From: Phycisphaerales bacterium
Lineage (GTDB): Bacteria > Planctomycetota > Phycisphaerae > Phycisphaerales > SM1A02
Length of the DNA stretch: 64,000 nucleotides
Assembly: GCA_029247205.1 (NCBI GenBank)
Contig: JAQWLT010000013.1
Location: 1 to 64,000 of the forward strand
Reading direction: 5' to 3'
Positions 17,636 through 25,302 of this stretch are shown one piece after another (within the stretch, counting starts at the first letter, position 1; each line of letters starts with the position of its first letter). The translations under genes were made by a program, and so were the position numbers. Under the pieces are notes generated by a model. It saw only the letters and a list, made by a program, of their open reading frames with translations. It had not been told where the DNA came from and made no database searches.

Positions 17636-18704
17636 AACGAACCTGAAACCACAGGCGAGCATCTCCAGTGGCAGCCCAGCGGGGGTGCCTGAAGATTCGT
17701 CACCCCCGGCAAGAAGGCATCTTGCTCGGATCATTTCGATGATCAGTTGGATCGCTGCGGTCATTGTTGTTGTCATGACGCTCAATGTTTTTAGCGCATA
17801 CCCTCGCACGTCGGATGCATTTGTTCGAGCGAACATCATCGGGATTGCGCCGCATGTCGCGGGCATGATCGTGGAACTCAATGTACGGGACAACCAACGA
17901 GTGGAAGCGGGTGAGTTGCTCTTTGTGGTTGATCCGAGGCCCTATGAAGCGGTGGTCGCTGAGATTTCCGCAACCGTGGCGCTGACCGAACTGGAGATCG
18001 ATGCCTTTCGACAAGCTGTTCATGCAGCCACGGCGGAGTTGGCGAAGGCGAAGGCAGTCGCGGTGTATGCGACGGATCATCTTGCACGGCTTGAACCACT
18101 GCTTGAGCGTCGATTTGTGACTCCAGATGAGGTGCAGCAGGCTCAGAGCGATGCAGTGGCTGCCGAGAGCGCGGCTCATGCTGCAGCCGCTGCAGTCAAG
18201 CGTGCAGAACGACTGGTGGGGGACGAAGGTGGATTGAATGTACGGCTGGCTCAAGTTCAAGCCCAGTTGGCCAATGCAGAGCTCAACTTGAGTTACTGCC
18301 ATGTCACGGCACCCGTCGCTGGTTATGTCACCAATCTCAATATTGTTCGAGGCGAATACGCCAACCAAGGTCTGCAGGTCTTCTCGATCGTCGACGACTC
18401 TGTTTGGTACGTGCTGGCAAACTATCGTGAGACCTTGCTGGATCGTATCGAGCCCGGCATGGTCGCCGACATCTGGCTACTGGCGTGTCCCGGCAGGCCG
18501 CTTCGTGGTGTGGTCGAGGGTGTGAGCAATGCGATTTACCAATCGGTCGGAGCGAATGTTGATGGTCTGGCTGATATCGCTCCAGCACTGGACTGGGTGC
18601 GGCTCGCACAGCGATTTGCTGTGCGAATCATTCTCGACGACGCTCCAGACTGCAGCATGCGAAGCGGCTCAACTGCCACAGTACGCATTCGACCAGACGG
18701 ATGA
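17625..18704 (+). CDS. HlyD-family membrane fusion protein (EmrA/MdtN-like)
   Basis: Periplasmic adaptor that should join the FUSC inner-membrane protein to the TolC-family channel. The 359 residues comprise a short cytoplasmic N-terminus, one membrane helix at about 38-60, the first biotinyl-lipoyl half (IAPHVAGMIVELNVRDNQRV), an Ala/Glu-rich coiled-coil hairpin at about 110-210, the second lipoyl half (VTAPVAGYVTNLNI) and a beta-barrel segment. The ATG lies inside the end of the YtcA-like gene, so the two are probably translated together. It ends with an Arg-rich beta strand of normal family length. Confidence 0.88.
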   Translation: MAGETNLKPQASISSGSPAGVPEDSSPPARRHLARIISMISWIAAVIVVVMTLNVFSAYPRTSDAFVRANIIGIAPHVAGMIVELNVRDNQRVEAGELLFVVDPRPYEAVVAEISATVALTELEIDAFRQAVHAATAELAKAKAVAVYATDHLARLEPLLERRFVTPDEVQQAQSDAVAAESAAHAAAAAVKRAERLVGDEGGLNVRLAQVQAQLANAELNLSYCHVTAPVAGYVTNLNIVRGEYANQGLQVFSIVDDSVWYVLANYRETLLDRIEPGMVADIWLLACPGRPLRGVVEGVSNAIYQSVGANVDGLADIAPALDWVRLAQRFAVRIILDDAPDCSMRSGSTATVRIRPDG

Positions 18705-18849
18705 ATATCTGTTTGCCAGATAGTTAGGTACAAGAGTTGAGGTTGTAATCGCTTGATGCTGCAACAGCTCCATCAACTATCCGGTGGGGGGATTAAAAAC
18801 GACCCATCTCCGGCCTGAGCCGAAGATGAATCGTTTGCAAGAGAAGCAA

Positions 18850-18882
18850 CACGGTGGCAGTACACCATGTACCACCGCCGTG
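18850..18882 (-). terminator. Strong hairpin downstream of the repeat dockerin gene
   Basis: Read on the minus strand, arms CACGGCGGTGGTAC and GTACTGCCACCGTG pair over 14 positions with one mismatch and two G-T pairs around a 5-base loop, followed by a pyrimidine-rich stretch. It sits 11 bases beyond the stop codon of the gene ending at 18894, so it is its probable terminator. Confidence 0.65.
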
Positions 18883-18893
18883 AAGGGTTTGAG

Positions 18894-20567
18894 TCAGCTG
18901 CCGAAGTGACCTAGTAGAACCAGCAGGTCGTCCAAGTTCACAACGCCATCGCCATTGAGGTCTGCCGCTGCATCGGCCGTGCCCCAAGCAGCGATCAGGG
19001 CAAGCAGGTCGTTGAGGTCAACATCGCCATCGCCGTCGATGTCACCTGGAACAGGAGCAGGCGTACTATCTGCTTTGAAGCAGTCAACCCAATATTCCTG
19101 GCCGCCCATGCGGAGGTATTGCAGGTCACCAGCGAAGCTTACTTGGCCGCAGTCGCCGCCCATGCCGCCCCAATCAACGATCACGGTTACTCCGCCGATG
19201 ACGGCGCCATCAATGTCGATCCAGTTGGCGAAGTTGACGAAGTCGCCATTGATTTCAAGGTTGAGATTGCCGCCGTACTCTCCGAACTTGAAGGAGAGGT
19301 TGGTCATCCAGTCACCATCCAGACGCTTGATGAGCGTCGTGGCGTTGTTGTAGTGCAACTCATTGTTCGCACTGCATGCATTGCCAGCATTTTCGACCAT
19401 GACATTGCCACTGGCAGTGTTGGTGCCATCGCTATAGGTGAAGTGATCGACTGCGTACTTGTAGGCGTCGGTTACGAACGTGTCGCCATTGACATACGCC
19501 GTTCCCAGGGCGAGGTCCTCGTAGGAGGGTTCGCAGTCATCAATCTGCATCCAATCAAACTCGAGGCAGTCGATGAAGTGCTCTTGGCCGCCAAGGAGGA
19601 GCTTGTTGACAACACCACTGCACTCGACTCGACCGCAGTCGTTTCCCCAGCCACCGGATGTGACACTGAAGGTCACGCCACCGATGACGGCACCGTCGAG
19701 CGTACGGTAGTTCGGAACGTTTCTGAAATCGCCATTGATGGCCACGTTGATGTTGCCGCCATATTCGCCAAATTCAAAGGCAAGGTTGTTGACAGGGCTT
19801 ACAGAAGCGAAGTCGAATCGAACATTTGCGTTGTTGGTGAAGAGCTCTTGACCAGTGCCGCAGGCCAGGTTCCAGTTTTCAACCATAACGTGGCCGGATG
19901 TGTAGATGGTGCCGTCCCAGAACTTGAAGGGGCCGACATCTACGGGAACACCGCCGGTAGTGAAGGAGTCGCCGTTGACGTAGACAGTGTCGAGCAGAAG
20001 ATCCTCAAATGCTGGCTCGCACTCGTCGTCTGGCCGGATGTCAACGGCCAGCTCTTGGCCACCAATGACGAGATTTTCAATCGTGCCGAGAATGACGAGT
20101 TCGCCATGGTCGCCACCAAAGCCGCCTGAGACGACCGTGATGTTGCAGCCGCCAAGGACTGCGCCGTGTACATCCATAAAGTTGCCGACATTGGCAAAAT
20201 CGCCATTAACGGCAATGTTGATGTTGCCGCCATACTCACCGAAGAGCAATTCAACTTGTGTTTGCGTGCCGATTGATCCTGCGAAGTCATAGCGAGCATT
20301 GATATTGTTCGTATTGAGCTCATAGAGCGAACCGTGGGCCCAGAGGGCGTTGGTCACGGTGGCCTCGCCTGTAGAAGTCCATGAGCTATCGCCATACTGA
20401 AAGTCTTCAAACTTCACGGCGATGCCATCTGACATCATCGCGTCGCCTGTGTGATAGGTGCTTGCAAGTGGTAGGTCATCAAATGAGGGGAAGGCCGCCA
20501 AGGCACTTCCTGTGAAGACAAGAAGGCTAGTCATCACGGCAGTGGAGAATTTGCAGGTATTGGTCAT
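18894..20567 (-). CDS. Secreted threefold-repeat protein with C-terminal dockerin-like module
   Basis: Exported 557-residue protein of unknown function. A signal peptide covers about residues 1-25. Three homologous units of about 155-160 residues follow (roughly 26-178, 184-337, 344-497), each starting with a DLPL/EDL block and YxxGD, with a core FGEYGGN..N...NGDF near residues 109, 267 and 428 and ending in a GGQE segment. The last 50 residues form the dockerin-like pair DIDGDGDVDLNDLLALI and DLNGDGVVNLDDLL. The ATG at 20567 has GAGAG upstream; the frame extension to 20624 lacks a leader. The beta-rich repeats could form an adhesive or carbohydrate-binding surface, but no known family was recognised. 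Confidence 0.8.
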   Translation of the reverse strand: MTNTCKFSTAVMTSLLVFTGSALAAFPSFDDLPLASTYHTGDAMMSDGIAVKFEDFQYGDSSWTSTGEATVTNALWAHGSLYELNTNNINARYDFAGSIGTQTQVELLFGEYGGNINIAVNGDFANVGNFMDVHGAVLGGCNITVVSGGFGGDHGELVILGTIENLVIGGQELAVDIRPDDECEPAFEDLLLDTVYVNGDSFTTGGVPVDVGPFKFWDGTIYTSGHVMVENWNLACGTGQELFTNNANVRFDFASVSPVNNLAFEFGEYGGNINVAINGDFRNVPNYRTLDGAVIGGVTFSVTSGGWGNDCGRVECSGVVNKLLLGGQEHFIDCLEFDWMQIDDCEPSYEDLALGTAYVNGDTFVTDAYKYAVDHFTYSDGTNTASGNVMVENAGNACSANNELHYNNATTLIKRLDGDWMTNLSFKFGEYGGNLNLEINGDFVNFANWIDIDGAVIGGVTVIVDWGGMGGDCGQVSFAGDLQYLRMGGQEYWVDCFKADSTPAPVPGDIDGDGDVDLNDLLALIAAWGTADAAADLNGDGVVNLDDLLVLLGHFGS

Positions 20568-20758
20568 GATTGTGCTCTCTGCGGCCGCCCGCCGCGTGCA
20601 TAGTTGGTTTCCCTTGCGGTCCAACTACGAGCATTCCCGTGCTGTATGTGATGAGCTGTGAAATAATGTGCAAGCAGGCACATAGGGTCCTGTAGAGGGT
20701 CCTGCTCAGTTCGAAGCCTCTCTAGAATGCTGAATCAGGCCTCTGCCAAGGCAAGATT

Positions 20759-21286
20759 TCAGGGCAGTTTGTAGAAGCCTCGCCCAGTCGTCACGAGTTG
20801 CCCGTCGTCGGCCAAAGCCTTCCACACTTCTGCCGGGAACTGGTGCGGCGGCAGAATGGACTCAAATTCGGCTGCCTTGCCGCCCGTGAGCGGGCCAACG
20901 CCAAGACGCGACTCATGGTCGAGCCGAGTTAGTTTGATGCGTTTACGAAAGGCCTTCATGGCTTGCCGTTTGATGTCGTCGGGTACATCGGCGACTTGTT
21001 CAATTGGTTCAGCCACTGGCTCAATCGCTGGCTCGTCACCCCGCAGCCTTGCGAGCAAGTGGCTGATTGCTTCGACGTTTCGTCCCATGATGAGCGGCAT
21101 GGCCTCGCCTGAGGGTACTTTGGCAGCCATCAAGGCCTTGTGCAGTGTTCCCCACAGGGAAGGGTCCGCGTCGTCTTGGGCCAAGGCTTCGGTCAACTTC
21201 GTCGCTTCAGCCAAGGCTGCCTCGGGGTTTGCGGATTGCTGCGGAGGACCCGAATGCTTCTTCTTTTTTCGCTTCCCTTTGGCCAT
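20759..21286 (-). CDS. Hypothetical protein with lysine-rich N-terminus
   Basis: A 175-residue soluble protein with no family I recognise. It opens with the basic stretch MAKGKRKKKKHSG. A helical region with an EALAQDDADPSLWGTLHKAL segment follows, then an acidic Pro/Glu linker around residues 85-100 and a C-terminal part (DDIKRQAMKAFRKRIKLTRL) resembling a small basic helical domain. Start chosen at ATG 21286; the longer form begins with GTG at 21295. The polybasic end suggests RNA, DNA or ribosome contact, which is inference only. It stands alone between a secreted dockerin gene and a divergent protease gene. Confidence 0.6.
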   Translation of the reverse strand: MAKGKRKKKKHSGPPQQSANPEAALAEATKLTEALAQDDADPSLWGTLHKALMAAKVPSGEAMPLIMGRNVEAISHLLARLRGDEPAIEPVAEPIEQVADVPDDIKRQAMKAFRKRIKLTRLDHESRLGVGPLTGGKAAEFESILPPHQFPAEVWKALADDGQLVTTGRGFYKLP

Positions 21287-21431
21287 GTGCCCCACGGTAC
21301 CAGAGCCAACCAGGCTCGGCTTCGCGGGAGCAACCCCGTTCTTTCTGGCGGATACGGCAGAGAAGTCGTGACTTTTGCCATCTGAGGGGTCATGCTGTGG
21401 GACTGCACTTCAACTGAGAGAGGGTCAATCA

Positions 21432-22637
21432 ATGCGTGCTGTACTGATCATCGGCGTCATTATGGGGGCTTCCACGGCCATGGCTGATAGTCATGACGAT
21501 ATTCAGCCATGCGAACTTCGCTTTCTCGAGCCCCCTGATGAGCGCGGGGCGGTCGTTGCCAACCTCTGGCCGAGTGGTTTGATTCCCTACGACTTTGACT
21601 CAGCCGTGAGTTCCCTCAATCGATCGCGCATGCGAAGTGCAATGAACACGATGGAGAACACTGCCGGAGTGCACTTTATTGAGCGGACCTCTGAATCGTC
21701 CTTTCTGCACATCGGCGCGTACGGGGGAAACTGGTCCTACGCTGGACAGATTGGTGGATCTCAGGACCTCAGTATCTATAACTGGAGCGAGCACTACATC
21801 ATCTGTCATGAATTGATGCACGCCATGGGCCGGTTTCATCAGCACTCACGGACTGATCGGAGCTCGTATATCACAGTGAACTTTGACAACATCGACTCAG
21901 ACTGTCAATCACAGTACAACATCAATAGCAGCATCAACTACGTCGAGTACGACTTTGACTCGCTCATGCACTACGGTCAGTGGGACTGTTCAATTGGCGG
22001 GCAGACGATGACCTGTAAGCCAGGCTATGAGGGATGGCAGAACCAAATGGGGCAGCGTTCGCATTTGAGCAGTGGTGATATCGAAACTGTATCCATCATG
22101 TACCCAGAACTCGATCCAGACATGCGTGTGATGTACAACTCACTTGGCAGTGATGAATTGGATTCGGGCGAGCAAACATCATTGCTATCGGTGACTAAGA
22201 ATATTGGCGAGGGTGTCGCGCTCGACTTGGATATTGAAATACGCCTTTCTGCTGACGATGCCATTACGGATGCCGATACATTGCTCGGAAGCGAGTCTAT
22301 CGGCTACGTCTTGGCTGGCGTTTTCTACTACCACAATGCCGACATAACGATTCCGCCTGGCACTGCCGATGGTATGTGGTATGTCGGTGTGAAGGTTGCC
22401 GTTGAGGGTGACGATAACCAAAGCAATAACGTTGCCGTCACCGAGATTCAAGTAGGTGAATTGCAGCCATGTGCTGGTGATGCGAACGGCGATGGAACAG
22501 TGGACGTAGATGACGTCCTTGCCACCATCAGTGCTTGGGGCGACTGCCAAGGCTGCGATGAAGACAGCGATGGTGACGGTATTGTTGGCGTTGACGATAT
22601 GCTGATGATTCTCTCGGCGTGGGGCGATTGCCGGTAG
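21432..22637 (+). CDS. Secreted astacin-family (M12A) metalloprotease with dockerin-like tail
   Basis: Zinc endopeptidase exported by an N-terminal signal peptide (about residues 1-18). The catalytic domain has the astacin signature HELMHAMGRFHQHSRTDR with ligands His126, His130 and His136 and catalytic Glu127, and the Met-turn SLMHYG downstream. Residues of about 230-345 form a beta-rich domain of the CARDB type (SLLSVTKNIGEG, then DDNQSNNVAVTEIQVG). The last 50 residues are a dockerin-like pair with GDGTVDVDDVL and GDGIVGVDDML, each followed by SAWGDC. The ATG at 21432 is preceded by GAGAGAGGG. Length is 401 residues. The target substrate is unknown. Confidence 0.87.
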   Translation: MRAVLIIGVIMGASTAMADSHDDIQPCELRFLEPPDERGAVVANLWPSGLIPYDFDSAVSSLNRSRMRSAMNTMENTAGVHFIERTSESSFLHIGAYGGNWSYAGQIGGSQDLSIYNWSEHYIICHELMHAMGRFHQHSRTDRSSYITVNFDNIDSDCQSQYNINSSINYVEYDFDSLMHYGQWDCSIGGQTMTCKPGYEGWQNQMGQRSHLSSGDIETVSIMYPELDPDMRVMYNSLGSDELDSGEQTSLLSVTKNIGEGVALDLDIEIRLSADDAITDADTLLGSESIGYVLAGVFYYHNADITIPPGTADGMWYVGVKVAVEGDDNQSNNVAVTEIQVGELQPCAGDANGDGTVDVDDVLATISAWGDCQGCDEDSDGDGIVGVDDMLMILSAWGDCR

Positions 22638-22640
22638 GTT

Positions 22641-22656
22641 TTCGCTGATCAGCGAA
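22641..22656. promoter_or_regulatory. Perfect 16-base palindrome upstream of the porin gene
   Basis: TTCGCTGATCAGCGAA equals its own reverse complement. It starts 4 bases after the protease stop and ends 48 bases before the porin ATG. With no T run, it could be a repressor or activator operator, or a short-loop hairpin. The regulator is not identified. Confidence 0.4.
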
Positions 22657-22704
22657 CTGCGATGACGCTAGACTGCTCGCTTTACTTATAAGTTGGAGCG
22701 ATTC

Positions 22705-24051
22705 ATGCCAGGTCTATGGCTGAGTATGTTGTGCGTTGTAGTGCTTGAGAGTGAACCCGCTGATGTCTTAAAGACTGTGCCAGCGGGCGACGCTCCGATT
22801 CACCATGCGAAGCCTTCCACCGGCCAGCGTTCGCACCCAAGGCGTGTGGTGACGCTAGGAGTTGTTCGGGAGGTCGGTGCTGAACCAGCGGAATCGACTG
22901 CGGCGTCGGCCAACCAGCCGCACCTCATTGAACCAGACTTGCTCATGCCCATGAACAATCTATTGGGCGATTTTCGAAATGTTGTGACCGACCCGATTGG
23001 CCTTCTATTCGAGCCATCTGCAGGTTGGACCTATCAGCACAGCACGAAGACTCGTCCGGGCTACCCGCATGCTCGTTCGGCTTTGTGGTACGCCTGGGCA
23101 GGGAACTGGACGCTGTGGAAGGACGAGGATGGTCTTGGCCAGATTGTGTACTACGCAGGTGGCAATACAGGACTCGGCGATTCGACATACCCATATTTGG
23201 GTGAGGCGCTTGGAAACCCTGACTACCTCAATAACATTCTCGTTGCTAATCGAATCGGTCTGTATATGTTGTACTGGCAGCAGGCGATGTTTGATCACAG
23301 GCTGAAGGTGCGAGTTGGCAAGATGGAAGATCAAGTTTTCTTCGATGTGAACACGATTGCCTATAACCCTGTGACCGGCTTCCTCGCCGAGAATTTCAAC
23401 GAACAAATCGTGATGCCATTTCCGAACTATGCGTTTGGCGTCAATGCTCAGTGGCAATTGACCGACGACATCTTGCTTCGGGGAGGCACTTTGAACTCGG
23501 CCAATACAGGTAATAACGCGGGCTTCCAAGGCCTCTCGTGGTCGCACCTCTTCACGACGGCTGAGGTTGACTTCACCATGCGGCCGACCATCAATGGTGC
23601 GGAGCGGGTGGGGCATGTACGCATCACGCCATGGTTCAATTCACAGCCAGATCCGTTTGGCCCAGGCATCGTGGAGGGGCTGGGTATATGTCTGAACATG
23701 GATCAGCAGGTGTCCGAGACCGTTTCAATCTTCGGTCGCCTTGGGTGGGGCGAGAATCAAGCGACTCGGTCGAACTTCGCAGTGTCGACTGGCTTGGCGA
23801 TCACCGCTCCATTTGGTCTCACGCATCACCACACGGGTGTTGCAATCGAGTACGCCAAAATTACAGCCATGGGTCGAAGTGAAGTTGGCTTGCCATCGAC
23901 ACCGGGGGAGCAGTACTTGTTGGAGTGGTACTGGAGGTTCGAACTCAGCCAGTCATTTGATATTGGCCCGGTTGTGCAGGTAGTTCAAGATACTGTTGCA
24001 GGCATCGATACTGCGGTTATCTGGGGCTTCCGGAGTAGTTGGTCCTTTTAG
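22705..24051 (+). CDS. OprB-type carbohydrate-selective porin
   Basis: Outer-membrane beta-barrel expected to let sugars diffuse in. The 448 residues show a hydrophobic leader, a polar linker, and from about residue 90 the family pattern of alternating strands, including LWYAWAGNW, the RVGKMEDQVFFD block and VGHVRITPW. It ends in SWSF with the terminal Phe typical of outer-membrane proteins. The frame begins with TTG at 22693, but ATG 22705 preceded by GGAG is more likely. Sugar specificity cannot be inferred. The 16-base palindrome at 22641 may control it. Confidence 0.8.
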   Translation: MPGLWLSMLCVVVLESEPADVLKTVPAGDAPIHHAKPSTGQRSHPRRVVTLGVVREVGAEPAESTAASANQPHLIEPDLLMPMNNLLGDFRNVVTDPIGLLFEPSAGWTYQHSTKTRPGYPHARSALWYAWAGNWTLWKDEDGLGQIVYYAGGNTGLGDSTYPYLGEALGNPDYLNNILVANRIGLYMLYWQQAMFDHRLKVRVGKMEDQVFFDVNTIAYNPVTGFLAENFNEQIVMPFPNYAFGVNAQWQLTDDILLRGGTLNSANTGNNAGFQGLSWSHLFTTAEVDFTMRPTINGAERVGHVRITPWFNSQPDPFGPGIVEGLGICLNMDQQVSETVSIFGRLGWGENQATRSNFAVSTGLAITAPFGLTHHHTGVAIEYAKITAMGRSEVGLPSTPGEQYLLEWYWRFELSQSFDIGPVVQVVQDTVAGIDTAVIWGFRSSWSF

Positions 24052-24055
24052 AAGA

Positions 24056-24109
24056 CTCGCTAGGGTGAGCACTCGGTGTCTTCCGACGCACTGCAGCGGG
24101 GATAGCGAG
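24056..24109. terminator. Inverted repeat between convergent porin and ThuA-like genes
   Basis: Arms CTCGCTA (24056-24062) and TAGCGAG (24103-24109) match perfectly across a 40-base loop that may fold further. It begins 4 bases after the porin stop and lies 23 bases from the stop of the convergent gene. A shared terminator is the simplest reading; there is no T run. Confidence 0.35.
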
Positions 24110-24132
24110 CGTCAGCTCCTTGTTGGCTGCTG

Positions 24133-25203
24133 CTATTTCGGAGCATCCACAGCACTCCCTGCAGCTTCAATGGGTGGGTAACCATCATGCACATCCTTGG
24201 GCTGTATGTCACGTCGATGACTACCAAACCCATAGGGAGTTGGTTCCCAGCGGCCGATGATCGGCGAATGTAGTCCCTCGGCAGGAATTGCGGTGGAGTC
24301 AAGTAGTTGCCAAAGCGCAGCGTTGAGTAGTAGTCGTCGCAGATCCTCGCTGGACCAGTCTTGGGCGGCTCCCATCGTGGTTGCAAAGACACGTTGGGTC
24401 GCTCCCGAGTCAATCGCTCGCTCACGCACCCAGGCAACAGGATGCATTGGATTGTTTCGCTTGTCCGTGACTGGCATATCAGTTGGTTCCATGCCTTCAA
24501 GAATCGCTCCGCGAAGAAGCACCGTTGCATCGGAAGGGAGTGAACGAATTGCGTACACATCAGTCGGTCCGAAGACATCATCAACGCCGCGAAGAACCGG
24601 GTGTGACTCTTGCCCGAGTTCGATGACACCTCGCGTTGCTTCGCGGCCGTGCCCCCCGTGGTGGGCGACCCATGTCTCGCCAAGAACTGTGCGGCCGAAC
24701 CCTCCATTGTGGTTCCATGACCAATCGGCGTAGGCCGATTCGTGCTCGTCCGGAATCGCAAAGGCGTGGGTAGATGTGCGAATGCCTGTTACAGGTCGGC
24801 CCGACTGCACGTAGTCGACGATGTGTTTCATTTCTGTATCTGGAAGGTCACGGAATCGCAGTTGCAGTACGAGCAGGTCGGCCTCATCAATCAAGGCGAG
24901 TCCAGGGATGTGCGTCCTGTTTTCCGGATCGATTTCACCGGTTTCAGCGTCTTGGCTAAACAGCACAATGGTCTCAAATCCATTCGACGCGAACATTCTC
25001 GCCAGCATCGGCAGGCATTCTTCTGAGCGATATTCCTCATCGCCGGCCACAAACACAACGCGCCGTCCTCGCCCTGGGGCCACGTCTGGATTGCCTGCGT
25101 ACGACACCCATCGCTCGTCTGTCGGTGGTTGTGTGGTTGGCACGATCGGTTGAACCTGCAGAAGTACGGTAATAGTGAGTGTGGTCGCAATGAGATTCAG
25201 CAT
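24133..25203 (-). CDS. Secreted ThuA-like domain protein
   Basis: A 356-residue exported protein. A short leader is followed from about residue 48 by a ThuA-like (class I glutamine amidotransferase-like fold) domain: RRVVFVAGDEEYRSEECLPM, the LVLQLRFRDLPDTEMKHI strand-helix, GRPVTGIRTSTHAF at the usual nucleophile-elbow position but without the cysteine of true amidotransferases, and HPVLRGVDD. Such proteins are common in planctomycetes next to sugar-degradation genes, but their reaction is mostly unknown. It converges on the porin gene, with which it may share a carbohydrate role; that link is inference. Confidence 0.75.
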   Translation of the reverse strand: MLNLIATTLTITVLLQVQPIVPTTQPPTDERWVSYAGNPDVAPGRGRRVVFVAGDEEYRSEECLPMLARMFASNGFETIVLFSQDAETGEIDPENRTHIPGLALIDEADLLVLQLRFRDLPDTEMKHIVDYVQSGRPVTGIRTSTHAFAIPDEHESAYADWSWNHNGGFGRTVLGETWVAHHGGHGREATRGVIELGQESHPVLRGVDDVFGPTDVYAIRSLPSDATVLLRGAILEGMEPTDMPVTDKRNNPMHPVAWVRERAIDSGATQRVFATTMGAAQDWSSEDLRRLLLNAALWQLLDSTAIPAEGLHSPIIGRWEPTPYGFGSHRRDIQPKDVHDGYPPIEAAGSAVDAPK

Positions 25204-25302
25204 GACCGTCTACTATAGACGGTTGACAGTGAGGACCTGCGGTAGGCTGGTTGCGGATTCGACTGCGAGCGTGTTCGTAGCGGCCATCGATGGAGACGTT
25301 TC

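Noticed and set aside
19119-20129. 336-codon plus-strand frame with Val/Asp-rich composition
   Set aside because: Mirror of the threefold-repeat gene; its apparent repetitiveness is only the complement of those repeats.
25212-25228. Possible promoter before the ThuA-like gene (TATAGT on minus) or the propeller-like gene (TTGACA on plus)
   Set aside because: Neither has a partner hexamer at proper spacing; the minus -10-like site is too close to the start codon.
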